This document shows positions 35,264-49,300 of a stretch of DNA of 64,000 bases, in pieces. Position 1 is the stretch's first letter, and each line of letters opens with the position of its first letter. The notes under the pieces are model-generated. The model made no database searches, was not told where the DNA came from, and worked only from the letters and a program-made list of their open reading frames with translations. Origin of the DNA: Plecoglossus altivelis. Its lineage: Eukaryota; Chordata; Actinopteri; Osmeriformes; Plecoglossidae. The translations under genes and the position numbers were made by a program. The DNA lies in contig BROE01000024.1 in the NCBI GenBank assembly GCA_036571765.1, forward strand, positions 7,954,048 to 8,018,047, given 5' to 3'.

Positions 35264-38200
35264 TCCAGGGAGTACATGAAGCTCCCTTCACCTTCCTCTT
35301 TCTAACTCTCCTAAAAGACCAGTAATCAATGGCCTGTCTGACCGGCTTCACTGTCACACTTCTTCTCATTAGTTCACTGCACCGTGGGAGCAAACCCACG
35401 TCTAGACTTTCTGATTGATACGCAGTTCACTTCTGGGATTGTGGAAGAGAAATTCCAAGAACTTTAATCATATCTCCCACTTGCACATTTTGGGGAATTT
35501 GAATTGGATTCATTAAGGTGAAAACAAGTGCTGTAAGGTCAGTGGTACTACAGCTGATTGTTTTTGTAGTTTGTGTCTTTAGCTAATAGATTCTGTGAGG
35601 AATGGTCAAAACAGTTAGTGTTTTAACCATAGCTGAGCAGTTACCAGTGAGAAAGACTTTCGACACACAGATCAATTACACGGCGGTAAGGTGTTCCCTG
35701 GGTCCTACATTGCAAAATCTTCAGAAATTAGTGTCTGAATATGATAAAGCGATCTAAGGAATAACCCTTTGGGTGTTTCAAGGCATGGGCCTACAGGTTA
35801 ATCACATACCTACTGTAGGGAACTGTGCTATTCAAACACATATAACCAATCTGAATCCTGATTAGCTGGTTCAAATGATGACACAAACAACATGAAAGAA
35901 AATGAAGGGATAAAGACGTCACCAGCACCTTCTAAACAAACTCCACTAAGCCTACTGTGCAGAAAAAGCAAGGATCAATACCCGACTACAGACTGGCGGG
36001 ACGTCAATTCAGAGAAAAACCAAGAGGGAGAATCATGTTTTCAAAGGGGCTTGTTTGTGTGTGTATTTATGTGTGTATGTGGTGGTGAGGAGTGGGGGTG
36101 GTGTTGCACACTAAACCCACACCCTGTGGCGTTTCCACAAAAGCAAGGTTAGTCCAAATTTGGAGTATTAGGCTAATTTGGTCCTCCATTTTACCCCTGA
36201 GAGCAGGCTAATATGCGTGATATAGTGGTCACGCCAAAAAAAGAGAGACGGATGCAATATGTTGATTAAAAGCGAATTTGTGTTTTTTGCCGCTTTTCTT
36301 TCATCCCTTTTGAAATGCCAGAGACATGGTCATGCTATTAATCTGGATAGAACAGTGTTACAGTCAGAACCAATGAAACTTAACAGTAGAATATCAGCAG
36401 AAATATATACAGCTAACTTCTCTATGTTGTCTCTCTAAACTACAGGTGTTGTCAGTTATGGTCATGGTAAGTCTTTGCACAATATAAACGATGCAATAAG
36501 TCCATTTTAAGATGAAAGTTTGTATGCAGATGGAGAAAAAGGCCCCAGGCTCCAGTATAAGGCTGTGTGTCTGTTCTGTGAGATTTAACTGACAGGATTC
36601 TACATTCCCTCCTGTCTGTTATTAAGCCAGAGTAAAGCTAGTGTGCTGTCTGCAGTGACCTCTGCTCTGGTTGGCCTTTAAAATAAATACACATGGACAA
36701 ACACACACACACACATGCAAACCAAGGCTAATTAAAAGCTAGATCAGTAATAACTTTCATTATGTTGTATAGTATATCCACAAAATGTTTACCAAAATCA
36801 TTACAGTGATCAATGAGGTATAATTATTTGTGGTTGTCCCCATGTAATTTGGAGATTCTAATTTCCTGTTTGGGAACTAAGATAAATGTGTGGTGTGTGT
36901 GTAATTTTGTGCATCCATGTTGTGTCTCATTACAACAATGCTGGACAATTAGTTTGCCAATAACTCATTCCTGACATTTAAACAGTCTTGCATTATTAAT
37001 GTATAATAAAACTGCAATACTTTGATATGCAACTGAAAATATCTACACCTAAATTAACTTTTGCTATTACATTTATTAAAAAGAAACAATGCATGCTAAA
37101 TTATTTACATCTCATTGTTACCTCATCATCAGGTTATGTTTGGGTCGCTCAAGGAAGACTGGAATCTATTAACATCAATTCCTGATACCCGACTCCAAAA
37201 TAAGGTCCCATGGAAATATCTAATCCTACTGTTTTATATGGGTGCATTTTAATTGTGGATATTGAGCAGGGACAAGGGTTATGTAATATTGTCATTATGA
37301 GAATTTTCCCTTGTGACAGAGAGAGAGATGTAAATGCCACCACAGCCAGCCATTGCTTAACCTTTTAGGGGTCATTATACCCCAAATAAAACTCCTACTC
37401 TTCCAGCAAATGTCTCGCATGAAATATTTAAGGCACCACCATTCAGTGTCCAATTACCCTGTAGGCAGTCTCCCTGAGAAGTGATGTTCACAGCCACAGT
37501 GGGGGAGATAGTAGGTTAGGTTGCTGTAGTGATCTTCGACATAGCAATAAAATGCTGATATTCCCACATACATTAATAGCATTACAGGCATGTGAACCTT
37601 CGACCTAAAGTTGTTTATGTCCTGACCTTTAGGTGTATTATCACTGAGGAAAACACACTGAACGCCAAACACCAAACTACGAGCTAGACTAGTCCAGCCC
37701 TCAGATCGAATCCAGCCACGGCTTGAATGAGCACACAATACCCTGAATGCTGCACTGATAAGCTGTTAAAAGGTAATGTAACAAATTATCTAATGGTTCA
37801 CATAGTGGCGCCCACCAGTGCTTAGACATGTCTCAATGGTGACATCAGTCTGACCATGACAACATTTTCCCGATGCATCCCAAAACAAAAAAATACACTT
37901 TATTGGGTTACAATGTCTCTTTATAGCAATTATTAATAATAAAAGTTTGGGAGATTGATTTTTCGTGTCTGCCTTGTGAGAGGCTTGCTAAATCTCAACC
38001 GCAACATTGGAACAAGTACTTTGTACAGGCTGTAAAGTGAATGCAGGGTTTCGAAAGCTGATGCTGGATCAGTATTCAGTTAGGGTAAATGGATCGCCAC
38101 GAGCCTCATTTGTTCTTCACTGGCTGATCAGGCCTCAGTTGACAGCTGGGAGTTTCTAGTTTAGGATGAAGGAAAGCTGGGCAGAAAAGGGGGGTTGTGG

Positions 38201-38710
38201 CAGCCATGATGTGATGCTGAAAAAGAAGCACCAGCTCTGAGATAAAAGAGAAGCTATATCAGTGAGGAGAGGGGGGGGATCTGAAAAATACATGAGGGGT
38301 GCCCCCCAATCCCTCCAACACACGCTCCAGTAGTGGTATAGTAGAGGAAGCATTCACAGGATTTATTCACTCCAGGCTGACTGCTAAGGGTCGTGAGACA
38401 GATGTGGGAAGGCTTGATTTGAGCTTCAGTTAACAGAAAAGGTTTCACCTGGTCATCATATACTCAGATTGAGAACTGAACCATTGACTCATCAGATATA
38501 GAAATTATCTTAACTGAAGTGCACCTCACAACCTATGCTATTATGAAATTGCATTTAGGGTTATGTGACAAAACCAGTCACAGGAAGGGTATCAGAGCCT
38601 CCATTAATAAAATCAATGTCTATCATCCAGTTAGTAGTGGAGGCATGGGTTGCGTTCACCAATCTGTCTGTGACATTTCACCAGACTGTATGGGTGGGAG
38701 TGCGTGGGCA

Positions 38711-38724
38711 GTGTGTGTGTGTGT

Positions 38725-38756
<32 letters not shown>

Positions 38757-38757
38757 T
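38711..38757. repeat. (GT)n microsatellite
   Basis: GT run of about 47 bp with a single TAT interruption. It lies 28 bp from the short inverted repeat at 38786. Confidence 0.92.
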
Positions 38758-38785
38758 ATAGTCTGGCGACGGTGTGGGGGTTCCC

Positions 38786-38810
38786 AGGTATACCAATGCA
38801 TGGTATACCT
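38786..38810. repeat. Perfect 10-bp inverted repeat, 5-nt loop
   Basis: AGGTATACCA / TGGTATACCT separated by ATGCA. Confidence 0.9.
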
Positions 38811-40268
38811 GAGATTTTAATAGAGTGAGCAAACTTCACACGGATGGATCCTGGAGGGCTGTAACATTCTATCTAGACACTCTGGGTCAAAATAACCAAT
38901 TACATGTCTGTGGTGATAGAGCACCCTCTTTGACTGTGGAAAGTGAGAGATGCCGTAAGATGCACGGCATGGCGGATAGATATTTAAAACTTGATATTGC
39001 ATCTATATTCTGAGTAAGATTCTGTCACATATTTCGAATAATTGTGTTAATTGAAAAAAACTCTGATGGGAAATTCTCATAATTGATCTGACAGAGAGTG
39101 TTTGTTAATCAGTTCTAATGACAGGGGAGCGTGAGGATAATTGGGGAACAGCTTTAACAAACAGAGTTAATTCTTTGTAATCAGCATTCATCAGAGGGAT
39201 GCATGTCCTCTTATAGGCTACTTGATCTTATATTGACAGCGAGAAGAACCGCACACTAGAATACTTAGCGAACCTTAAAAACTTGCTGAATTAACTGCTC
39301 TTATTCAAGGAGGAAAAAAATGATATTAGCATGGTGACGCGGGTTCTTTTTTTTGCTGTCATCCAACAAGACCTTGGAGTGGTGATGGAGGGGATATACC
39401 GTACAAAGCAACGTGTTGCACCATGCAGGTGCAAGACTGCGGCAGTAAGTCCATCGCTCTCTCTTCAGTCTAACTAGTTTCTCTGTAATATGAAGTAACC
39501 TTGTCGCTTATATCCTTGAACCAAGTTCCTTGTGATTCTGCGGATATTCTCTGAGATAGCCAGGATAAAGGCTGCCAACGAGCCTTGGCATGCAAGAAAT
39601 GTTTTCAACTTGTTGAAAAGTAATGAGTGGTTACTATGGAAACCCATCAATGCTTAGTAACAGTGCAAGGTTGGATGACACTCTTAAGACCTTCCCCCTC
39701 CCAATACAAGAGACTTACTGTGTAATTGGTTGGAAATGTGACAAGCAGTAACAAGCATGCTGGTGATCAAAACTTATCAAATTATTCATTGCCATCACTC
39801 ACTCTGGGGTTTAGTGGTTTCATTGCCTTGTGAACACAGAAAGCACTCTGGAGGCTGAGCAGTCAAGGAAAAGAAATAACCCAAATTGTCTTCATATTTC
39901 AAAGGGTTTAATTAAGCAACTAATACCAAATATGGTGATGCATCAAATGTTCAAAATAAGATCCAACATGGCAATACGTTTCCTCCAAAAATCCAATCCC
40001 TCTGATTTGTTTTGTATGAAAATGGGTCATTTTTCTTCATCCGTCCAGTGACATACAAATGATATCGGAGCAGGAGCAGGAGCTGAGTCACCTGAGGCCC
40101 ATGTGTGACTTGAAGTCTAGTGAAGCATGCCTGCCTGCTGTAGAGGAGAGCCCCTAGTCATGCATGGTTTGTGAGAAGTTACTCCAGCTGACCTAAACTA
40201 TGGATCGAATGTCATTCCTATAAACAATACACAGGCAGGGAGTCTCATAGGCTTGTTACGAGACTAAA

Positions 40269-40318
40269 GAGACCGTCGCTGACAAGGTCCCGACCTGTCG
40301 ATATTTATCGACGGTCTC
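40269..40318. repeat. Nested inverted repeats
   Basis: Outer arms GAGACCGTCG (40269-40278) and CGACGGTCTC (40309-40318). An inner perfect palindrome GTCGATATTTATCGAC lies at 40297-40312 and overlaps the outer right arm. CCCGAC and GTCGGG copies flank it. Confidence 0.85.
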
Positions 40319-42304
40319 ACTGTCGGGATTTTTGAAAAGGGTGTCGGACGGCTCAGCTACCCACACTAAAATGAGTGGACATCAAGTTCAGAGCCTCCGC
40401 TGCTCAAAGGGCATTCTCTATTTATGTCACCTTAGGGGAAATAGCGACGCTTTTCATTCAGTTTTTGTGACACAGAGGCATTTTAGAAGATGATGCCTTC
40501 GCCACAGCAGATTGCTAAGCACTGATAAACACCTGATCAATCTTCTGCTTTGCAAAAATAACGAGCTAATCGAATGAGGTCTAACTCACAACAGGCTATA
40601 CGTGATGGGTTCATCTGAAAATTAGGTCTCAGTTTGAACAAACTGAAGGTTAGAATGACGTATTAATTCCAGCTGAGAAGACAATGGTAGGCTACAGCTG
40701 TCTCCTTGTAAGACATTCATGTATATGCTTTATGATAAATATTTCTCGTTTTAAAACACAAATACTGTGTTGTTTTGTCTGTGTCTGGAACTTGAGTTTT
40801 GAAAAGAAATAGCTATACAAAATTCCACAAAGGGCGCTTGTATGGTCCAGTTCCTGGGGTCCTCATATCGCAGCCCTACAATTGGAAGTGTAGTGACACA
40901 AAACCGGGATAACAGGTTGGACTATGAGTTGAAAAACCAAACATGGTCTTTGCGGATTTGTAATTTTTGCGCTTCGTCTCCGTGTGAATCTCAATGAGCT
41001 TCTTCTTGACGCATTCTTCACACAGCTGTTGATAAACGTTAACTTGTTAGAACGTGTGTGAAAGGGACTGCTTACAGAATTCTGATCTGTTTGCTGCGTC
41101 CAGAGACAGAAATCTAATTCCAAAGTTAAGGTTTCAGGGAACTAAATGCATATTTAACTCCCAGCATTACTATTCCTACCCTGTTTGCTCCAGCAAGACA
41201 TTTACACCCAGGGAGAGACAATTGCTTGCTAATACATCTTGTTTAAAACAAACAAAAAAGCTATTGTTTTGGGGGTTGTTCACCTGAGGCTTGGAGGAAG
41301 AAGAACATAAATATATCCAACGATTCCCAATAATGTAGCCTGCAGTATTACTCTTTTTAATGCTCTCAATAAAGGTAGGCTCCCCCCTTCTGGAACATGA
41401 TATGCGAGCAATGGATCCAGCAGTCGATTCTTTAACAACTAAATAATGACCAGAGATGATAGCTGTGATTTTCATTACGACGAAAGAGACGGAGACACAA
41501 CCACGACAATACGGGCACAGATTAGATAAAGACAGCTTCTCTCTACAATTCCCTCCTCCCACACACACATATTCATCCATTCAGTCAAGACCCACAGGCC
41601 TGTATTGATTTTCTCAGTGAAGAATGTTCTGCATTACTGGATGCTCTATATGGTTCATTCATCAAATGGCAAAAGTGGGCAGACTTTCGCTTAGCAACTA
41701 AACCCCCAATGTGTATGTGTCATGATGTCTGTCTCATGTGTTTGTGTGTGTGGCACCTTGTATGAGGACAACTCTATTAGTCTTTGTATGTCTTTGGAAC
41801 AAAGAGCCTGTAGTCCTGTTTCTCTTTTATCATGTATCAAAAGAGCAGAAAACAAGCGCAAAGGGGTTTATCTGTTAAGTCTGTCTCATTCTGGGGGCAT
41901 TTAGTGTGCTCAAATCCTTGCTTTGTTTGTAATCGTTAATGACATAAGTGCATGAGCTCATCAATGAAGTCATTCGAATTGGCAAACAGGGACAAGGTAT
42001 CATAATCCTTACAGTTATTAAAATCTGCCAGGATGTAAAATGATGTTTGCTGTATTGCTATCTTAAAGGCAATTAGCAGCTGTGAAGCAAAGCCTATTTC
42101 TTGATTTGTTGGAGGGTTAATTACATTTCAGACTGATCATTTAATTACCTCATGCTTATTGTTCTTAAGGTGTTGCCACAGCAGTGAGTATTACCACTGA
42201 AACAGAGGATTGTTACACAGGCAGACGCTTTCTGTTTCTAATCATCTCTCTTCCATTAAGATTAGTGCAGACTAGCGCACCAAACTAGACTTCCATTGAG
42301 ATCA

Positions 42305-42377
42305 ACTAGTGCAGTGCCCAGAATGTCCGAGGCTGTGATCGACTGGTGCAGTGCCCAGGATGTCCAGGGCTGTGATA
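42305..42377. repeat. Imperfect 37-bp tandem duplication
   Basis: Two adjacent copies of a unit beginning ACTRGTGCAGTGCCCAGRAT, differing at a few positions. A shorter related piece (AGTGCAGACTAG) lies about 40 bp upstream. Confidence 0.85.
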
Positions 42378-43228
42378 CAGCTGATGATTAAGATACCAGT
42401 GAGGACATCTGGATCTTTAAGTGGAGGTAGATGTAAAGCTTAGTTCCCTGGGATCTGCTCAAGCGATTTGTATCAGTCAGTACAAGACTCTAAACGTTGA
42501 TGATCAATGTGCCTACTCACGCACATGTGCACTCAAGTACAGTCACACATATAGACATGCTGGACCAAGGTAGACACACACACACTGTGCTTGAGCAACA
42601 TTCGATTTCTTTAAGCTCCATAACAGAGACAAAGTCATGAAAACTGAAACACCCCCCCACAAAGCTGAGTTTAGTGATTGCAGCTGCCTTTCACTCTGTG
42701 TCCACTTCCAAACAGACATGACACTTGCCAGTGTTAGCGTCTGGGCTAAGGCTGCAGCAGAGCAGATGGAGTGACAGTCCTGTCGACCCCTTGTGCCCGT
42801 TAATCTTGTTCAACACTCACTTGTCAGTAACACGTTTGTGGGACAAGATGTCTGCTTACATGCTAAATGAGTTCTGGGTGACCAAAGCGGGCTGCCTATA
42901 GCTTGGCCAGGGGGGATCAGGTGTTGCTTTGTGACTCACTGCTCTGCAGGAGGGAAGGGCATTGATAATGACAAGGGCTGGATAATTAGCTCATATTCAT
43001 TCATTACCTTCATTAAACTGAAGAGCCCGACACATGCTCACTGTCTAAATAAAGTATGTCAGTCATCCTAGGGCAGTCACAGTGATTAAAGTTTGACTGT
43101 GCTGTTACAGCCCTTGCAACACAGCTGAAGCTTCACTTTGATCTAAGAAGAGTGTATGTGTGAGTTTTTGTGTGTGTGCATTTAAGAATCTTTAAAGATT
43201 CTTGCTTGGATCAGTAATCAGAAGCTAG

Positions 43229-43337
43229 AGTTAGATTTTGGACTATGGTTTTGGTTAGGTTTTTGGGTAGAGATTAAGGTTAAGGTTCGAGTTAGTGTCT
43301 AGGCTGTGGTTAGTTACAGAGTTAGTGGGTTAGGGTA
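43229..43337. repeat. Degenerate GGTTAG-type (telomere-like) tract
   Basis: About 110 bp dominated by GGTTAG, GGTTAAG, GAGTTAG and GGGTTAGGG variants, consistent with a decayed interstitial TTAGGG-like repeat. Confidence 0.6.
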
Positions 43338-46291
43338 TACTGTTTTTGATCGGGTCTGAATTGCGAGTACCCACAAGAAATAATAAAGTAAACCTGTGTC
43401 TGTAATTGGGTAGAGAGGAGGGTAATTACAGATGAATTATTTGGCATGATCCTGTAGTTCCAACACAAATACTCCAGTTAATAGAGATAATCTATTTGAA
43501 TGAAAAATCAACAGCTAGTAAAATCACGCCAATATTTATTTTGCACACTTCCCACTATCTTAAACCACCGCCATCAAACCCTGGGAGCGTCCTGAGTCAC
43601 CCCTCTATGAGCCTTCATGTTACACTGCCGTTAATCAGCCAATCATTGTCAGTCATTGGCACGAGCGCGCCTGTACGGTGCCCAGACAGCGTGACTCCCA
43701 GCCTCCCTGTGTATCTCCTCCACATACAGAAAGTACATGCTCATTACTGGCCTGCAATTCACCACTCTGCTGTCTGGCACCTTTGGTTCTTTAGTGCAGC
43801 AGGGTGGATATGTGCCTTGAGCGCCTTTATCTGAGGCTTTATTTGAGGGTTGATGCTGGGAACACTGGCAGAGGTTGATCTCACCTGATGCAAGCTGGGA
43901 TCTCTCCCACAGCAGCCGCTGCGTCTGCAAGTTGCAGATGGGGTGTGAAAGACGTAGAGCTCCAGTCATTTCAGCATGTGTCCGACGTTAACAGGCTTCA
44001 TGAAACTCTCACACTTTTCCACAGGGCCTGTCTGAGGGTGGTCGATATGCCAAGTACAGATCAGAGCAAGCGGGGTAATCTGCACACGCTTAGCTTGAAC
44101 TGTATCTCCTTGCAACGCGTGTCAATACAAACGCCTCCATCATCTGTGGTGGCGTAACTGCAGAGCTATTTCAATACTCATTTTCATGAAACATGAAGAC
44201 AGATGCAGTACCACTTAATAACTGGTGTCAATAAAAACACCATCTATCTATGTAGAACACAATAGTCACCATGTATATATTACAATGTACAAATACGTTT
44301 GACCATTGTGAACACAGCAGTAGGTTAGAGGGGAGCAAAGCCTGGCTGAGGGGAATGCTTGAGCATTGCCTAATGATGCAGGTCACAGCTGTGCTAGGGG
44401 CCTCAAGGCAGGGCTTGTTGTCAGCCTGAGCAGGGCCTGATTGGTGCTAGGTTCATCTAGTGGCTTGAGTAGCCAGCAGGGAGGGCCACAGGAGGCTAAT
44501 TGGTCTTTGGCATTTACCACATTGTCAGTGGAGGTGGATGAACACATTTCCCTGTGTGGTTCCTCTTCTGGGCTAACGTATGAAGACAAAGCGGGCCAGA
44601 GACCTGGAGAGAGATGCTAGTGTGAGCTGAGATTGAGCTGCGGTCTATCTAGGAGGCTTGTTTGAGGTAAAGTACAGTTTGAGCTTCTTAGTTCTAGTCT
44701 AATCTTCTTGCATCACAAGCTGTTGCACTGAGAACCTATACTAAGTGCAAAATCATTATGCTTTCTGACCTCTTCACAAAATTTTTCTCAATTTAAAGTC
44801 ATGACTTTAGTAACCTAATTTAATCACTTGGATATTTTTACAGGCGAAGAGAGCACTGTGAACCAATCTTAGATGAGGGCCGCTATTTCTATTGTATTGA
44901 CGAAACACAGCACAGATACCTTATAAAGTTCTTAAAATAGGAGCACTAATTGAAGCACTAATATGACGCCATTTGAAAATAGACTTTTGCTGTCGGCCAT
45001 GTGATACTCAGACCACACAGCCCCCAGCAGGCTTGGCCTGTCAGTTAAGAACTGCGTGACCACAGTATACATTAACCAAGGAACATGCCATTCTATTTCT
45101 TCCTTTGTTATGGCAGCAAGAACCCAAAAACCACAGGTTATGTTTAATTCATGAGATTGCGTAGCACAAAGTACAATTCGAACAGCCTGCATGCGTGTGG
45201 CGTTATTTCACAGAGCATCAGATCTACCGACACGAAGCCTTGTAGTTTGCCTTTGAGTCAGCTTTTCACCACTTTTAAGAAACGACAAAAACCGTCTTCT
45301 CTCAGCAACCCCGCTGTGCCTCTGGAATCTCACTGGTGACTCATTTGTTTACCCTGTAATTGCCCTCGCTGACAACATAGCTGACAGAAATTTACACATG
45401 GCAACAACTCTGTTTATAAATACAACCTTTTTCCGTTTATTTTGGTGCAGACTAACAAGATTTAAGACTCAAAGTGTGATAAAATTTCATCAGCTATTGA
45501 TTTGCAGCTGGAGTGTGTTTCTCTTATTCACAGCTGTCTACATTGTTTTCACATTCATAGTCAAGCTACCCAAAGCCATACTTGCTTAGCCATCACATAC
45601 AACTATCATCCTGAAACAGAACTAAGCGACGTAGTGTAATACAACATTGATTTTGATCCTAGAATCTGATAAAGAGCTTCCCTTTAGAGGATTCTCTCCT
45701 CTGTAGGAATGAGGAGAGGAAGGATAGGGTATTTTCTTCTATAGCAGTTGACATAAAAAACATAATGATTCTCGTTAGTCTATGTGGATAGATGCATATT
45801 CCTGCCCTCTGCAGCCAGACAAAGACAGATAGGGCCCAGTGAATACATTCTAAAGCATTTACCTGAAAAGTCTCTAACCTCCCTTGTCATATATTTACTG
45901 TTTCCTTTCAATCATTCACTATCAGTTGAAGATTGCTTGTTGAAAAATATTTACCTCATCTCAACATAACCTCATTTGCCAAACAAACATTATTCAATAC
46001 TCCAATGACGCATATCCACAAAATCCTATTTGGATTCAGGATATCGCTCAAGGGACACTGCTCTCTCAGTGTTCAGAACAATTGGCATTTGTTAGATCTG
46101 CCATCAGTACTTTGGATTTATAACCTCTGACGTATCGTGCATCTAGTGACGCAATGTGTGTCAGAGTCATTCTTAAAGGTAGCAGAAGGCCAGCTGTAAC
46201 TCAGACTGGAGGTCCAGTCCCCAAGGTACAGTGTCCTCTCAGGTTCCACTCTCATATCAAACACTTTCTACTACTCAGAAACATGCATGCT

Positions 46292-46295
46292 TGTG

Positions 46296-46332
<37 letters not shown>
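46292..46332. repeat. GTGCGCGCGC + (AC)n tract
   Basis: Alternating purine-pyrimidine run: GCGCGCGC passing into (AC)14 or so. Confidence 0.88.
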
Positions 46333-46339
<7 letters not shown>

Positions 46340-49300
46340 AATATTTACTCATTGTTGTGTCCCAGGGGAAAGATGATTGTTGCAGCAATACATTCATGGA
46401 ACCCGTTTACGGAATCCACAAAACAACCCTGGAGAAATATTGCCTTGAACGTGTACCACTGTGAATAACTCTGCCATTGCACAGATATTCAGAAATGTTG
46501 GTAGCCATAGAAACAAGAGTTTTGTGTTTATCCTTGTGTCCTGAGTGTATGGCATGAAGACCCCTAAAATATATTTGTATTTCATTCAGGCAATGCTTTA
46601 GTGTCCCACAAGACCCCTGTCTCATCATCAGTAATACAAGACTCATTCCACCCTATTGATTGAGTTTCAACGACTATGAGGACTATAAGACTTTCTAACT
46701 ACAGATAACTCTTACTAGAATCTCCATATATATCCAGCCAGAATGAAATCAAATGTATTTTCTTTGTCTTTGTCAACAGCAATTTTACTTTAAGCATGTC
46801 CACACCCCTCACTAAGAGGTGGAAAGTAAAGTGGTTGTGTGTTAGAAGCAATACAGATTGTGACACAAAGAATAGGATGACATGCTTTCAAACATATGTG
46901 GCACTGACCGTTCTTCAAAAGAAGGCTTCAGTCCTCTGTTCCACAAGAAGAAACTGTTATAGAATCAAGCCATCAATATATAATGTGGTGCCGTTTTGTT
47001 TGTGTCTATGTTGTAAGTAAGAACGTCAGGTGTGGCCCAGATTTAGCCTGTCCCAGCAGGTACTATTACCTGTTTTGTGGTCTCCCACGACAGATGTTAA
47101 ACAAATGCCCCTGTGTGTGCATGTGTGAATCCTACATGTGTTAACATGATTTTAAGGACAGATTTTAAGGCATCCTCTATTGGCTGGTGTAATATGGCAT
47201 TCAAGGGTTGTGCTGGTGCAAAGACAAGACTATGCACCCTGACCTTTACTGTGAGTTCATGTCAATATAGTTCCCCTCACTGGAAGGTGGAGGCCCCTGG
47301 GACACAGGGGTAAGCAGGGGAGTCAGGCTGCTAGAAAGCCATTTTGTACTGTAACAATGTGCCACATTTCCCAAACATTTAGTTGAGGTAAATCGTAACT
47401 GCGATTATAGTTAGCAATAGGTGAGAGTAGATGGTAGTATTTAAGACAAAACAGGTGAATGATTAATATGAAGATGACACCAACACTTTTTTTTCCAAAC
47501 CCTAACTAAGGGATTGTTAAAAATAATGGTGTTTATTAAGCTAATTGGACAATGCAGAAGTGTTGAGGGAGGACATTGTTATTCAGTGTTAAGTCTTCTT
47601 GTGTTGTGTGTGTCTCATAGTGCTAGATGCACAATGTTTATATGTTATTTGAGCATTTGTAAACAGTGGGGGTGGAAGTTGAAGACATATACAGCAGAGA
47701 ACCACCCTGTTGACGTTCCACAGCAAGGCCCTATAATGAGTTGAACTTGAAGCCTGGACAGCCTCTCTATAGGATAGATGGCTCCTCGTTTTAGGACCCA
47801 GAAATGTGACACTGGCACTCAAACAGGCTCAAATGGTGATTAATGGCAACTGCTAGGCAGAAATCACTTGGAATGAGTCACACAGAACCCTGCCTGGACC
47901 TGCCCGAGACAGAGACTGAGACAAATTTGGGCTCTATTATATTAAAGAACCAAGTCAGTCCTTGTCTCTCTACACGGTTGGAACTTTTAAACTGATGGCT
48001 ATTTCGAACTCAGCTCACGCATGTCATTTAAAGGGAAATACTAGGAAGAATAGATGGGTCATGGTCTTTCGAGAGGGTTTGGGGAAAACAGATGAGATGG
48101 CAAGATTGAATAAATGGACACAATGTTAAGTAGGGTAGAAAAAGTATGTTTATTGAAACACGCTTTCGATGACATGAAGCTCACCATAGCAGTTTAAAAC
48201 TATATTGGGAGCTGGTTACTAATTCATTAGTGTGTTCAATATTCTAAATGGACCTTCATGAATCATTATGGAGACACATGCAGCTGTGATGTTCAAAGGC
48301 AGCTCCCTCAAGCACTTTCCCCCTTTTCTATGAATTCTAACGGTTTAAAGAAACATTACAGTTGGTCAAACGCATACTCGAAGGAATACAAATGGAAAGG
48401 GATCAGACTGCTGTAGGCTTTAGATGGATTTGCTAGGGTTCAATTGACAGTATGGTGCAGTATGATCATGATCAATATGGTACTGTACGGTATGATAAGA
48501 ATTTTAAAGCTTTAAAACCACCACCTTTATCAATGTACAGTGACTAGTCAGTTTAGCCTATTACCTTCCGGACAAACAAAAATGTACAGAAGACACAACA
48601 TCTCACCAGAGAGTTAGAAGACACTTGTTCAAAAATGCAATATTAATTTGCTTAGGGAGGGTAAATCATGGTCAAACACAAAGTAGGGAAATCCTTTCAT
48701 TATTAAATTGTCATTAAACATTTACTTATTTCTTCACATTTGTGCTTCAGAAGGGGAGGTGCAGGTTTAGCAAGGTGGCTAGGAGGTGGGGATGGTGTGT
48801 GTGTGTTGAGGAGTGGAGCGGGTACATGACAGTCTCTCCAGCATTCTACCGCATAGAATAATTTGTTTCATAAGTGCTTAGCAGATGATCAACTTGTCTG
48901 ACACAACATGAAACTCGTACACAGTAGAAAGGTAAATTCCTGTCAAGAAATTGCGTGCAACGTTTTATCCTAAATCCTGGCTCAGATTCTGAGGGCTTCT
49001 GAATTGCTAAACTGTGGTTTTACAAGAAAGTCAAATTTAGAGCTATGTCAAACTCAAGACTGGAGAGACAGCAGCGGTAGTATCTATCCTAAGCAGATTT
49101 GAACCGCTTTTGATATCATGGTTCTCCCTTGTAGAGTACCGGGAAGCAGGGGAAATTTCTCACCAGAAACCTAAGTAGCTGCAGACAACACTAAATTACA
49201 GAGAGAACCTCCACCAATCACTTCACGCAGCAGAGAAACAAATCTCATTTGACACTATAACACCCCCTGCATTAAATTAGACAATAATGAGCAAGTGCTA

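Noticed and set aside
36442..36465. Possible 21-nt microexon between CTACAG and GTAAGT
   Set aside because: Splice motifs of this quality arise often by chance, and there is no neighbouring exon to join it to.
44844..44938. 31-codon open segment after TTTTTACAG, ending in TAG
   Set aside because: A 31-codon open run is expected roughly one time in five after any AG; there is no partner exon and no poly(A) signal nearby.
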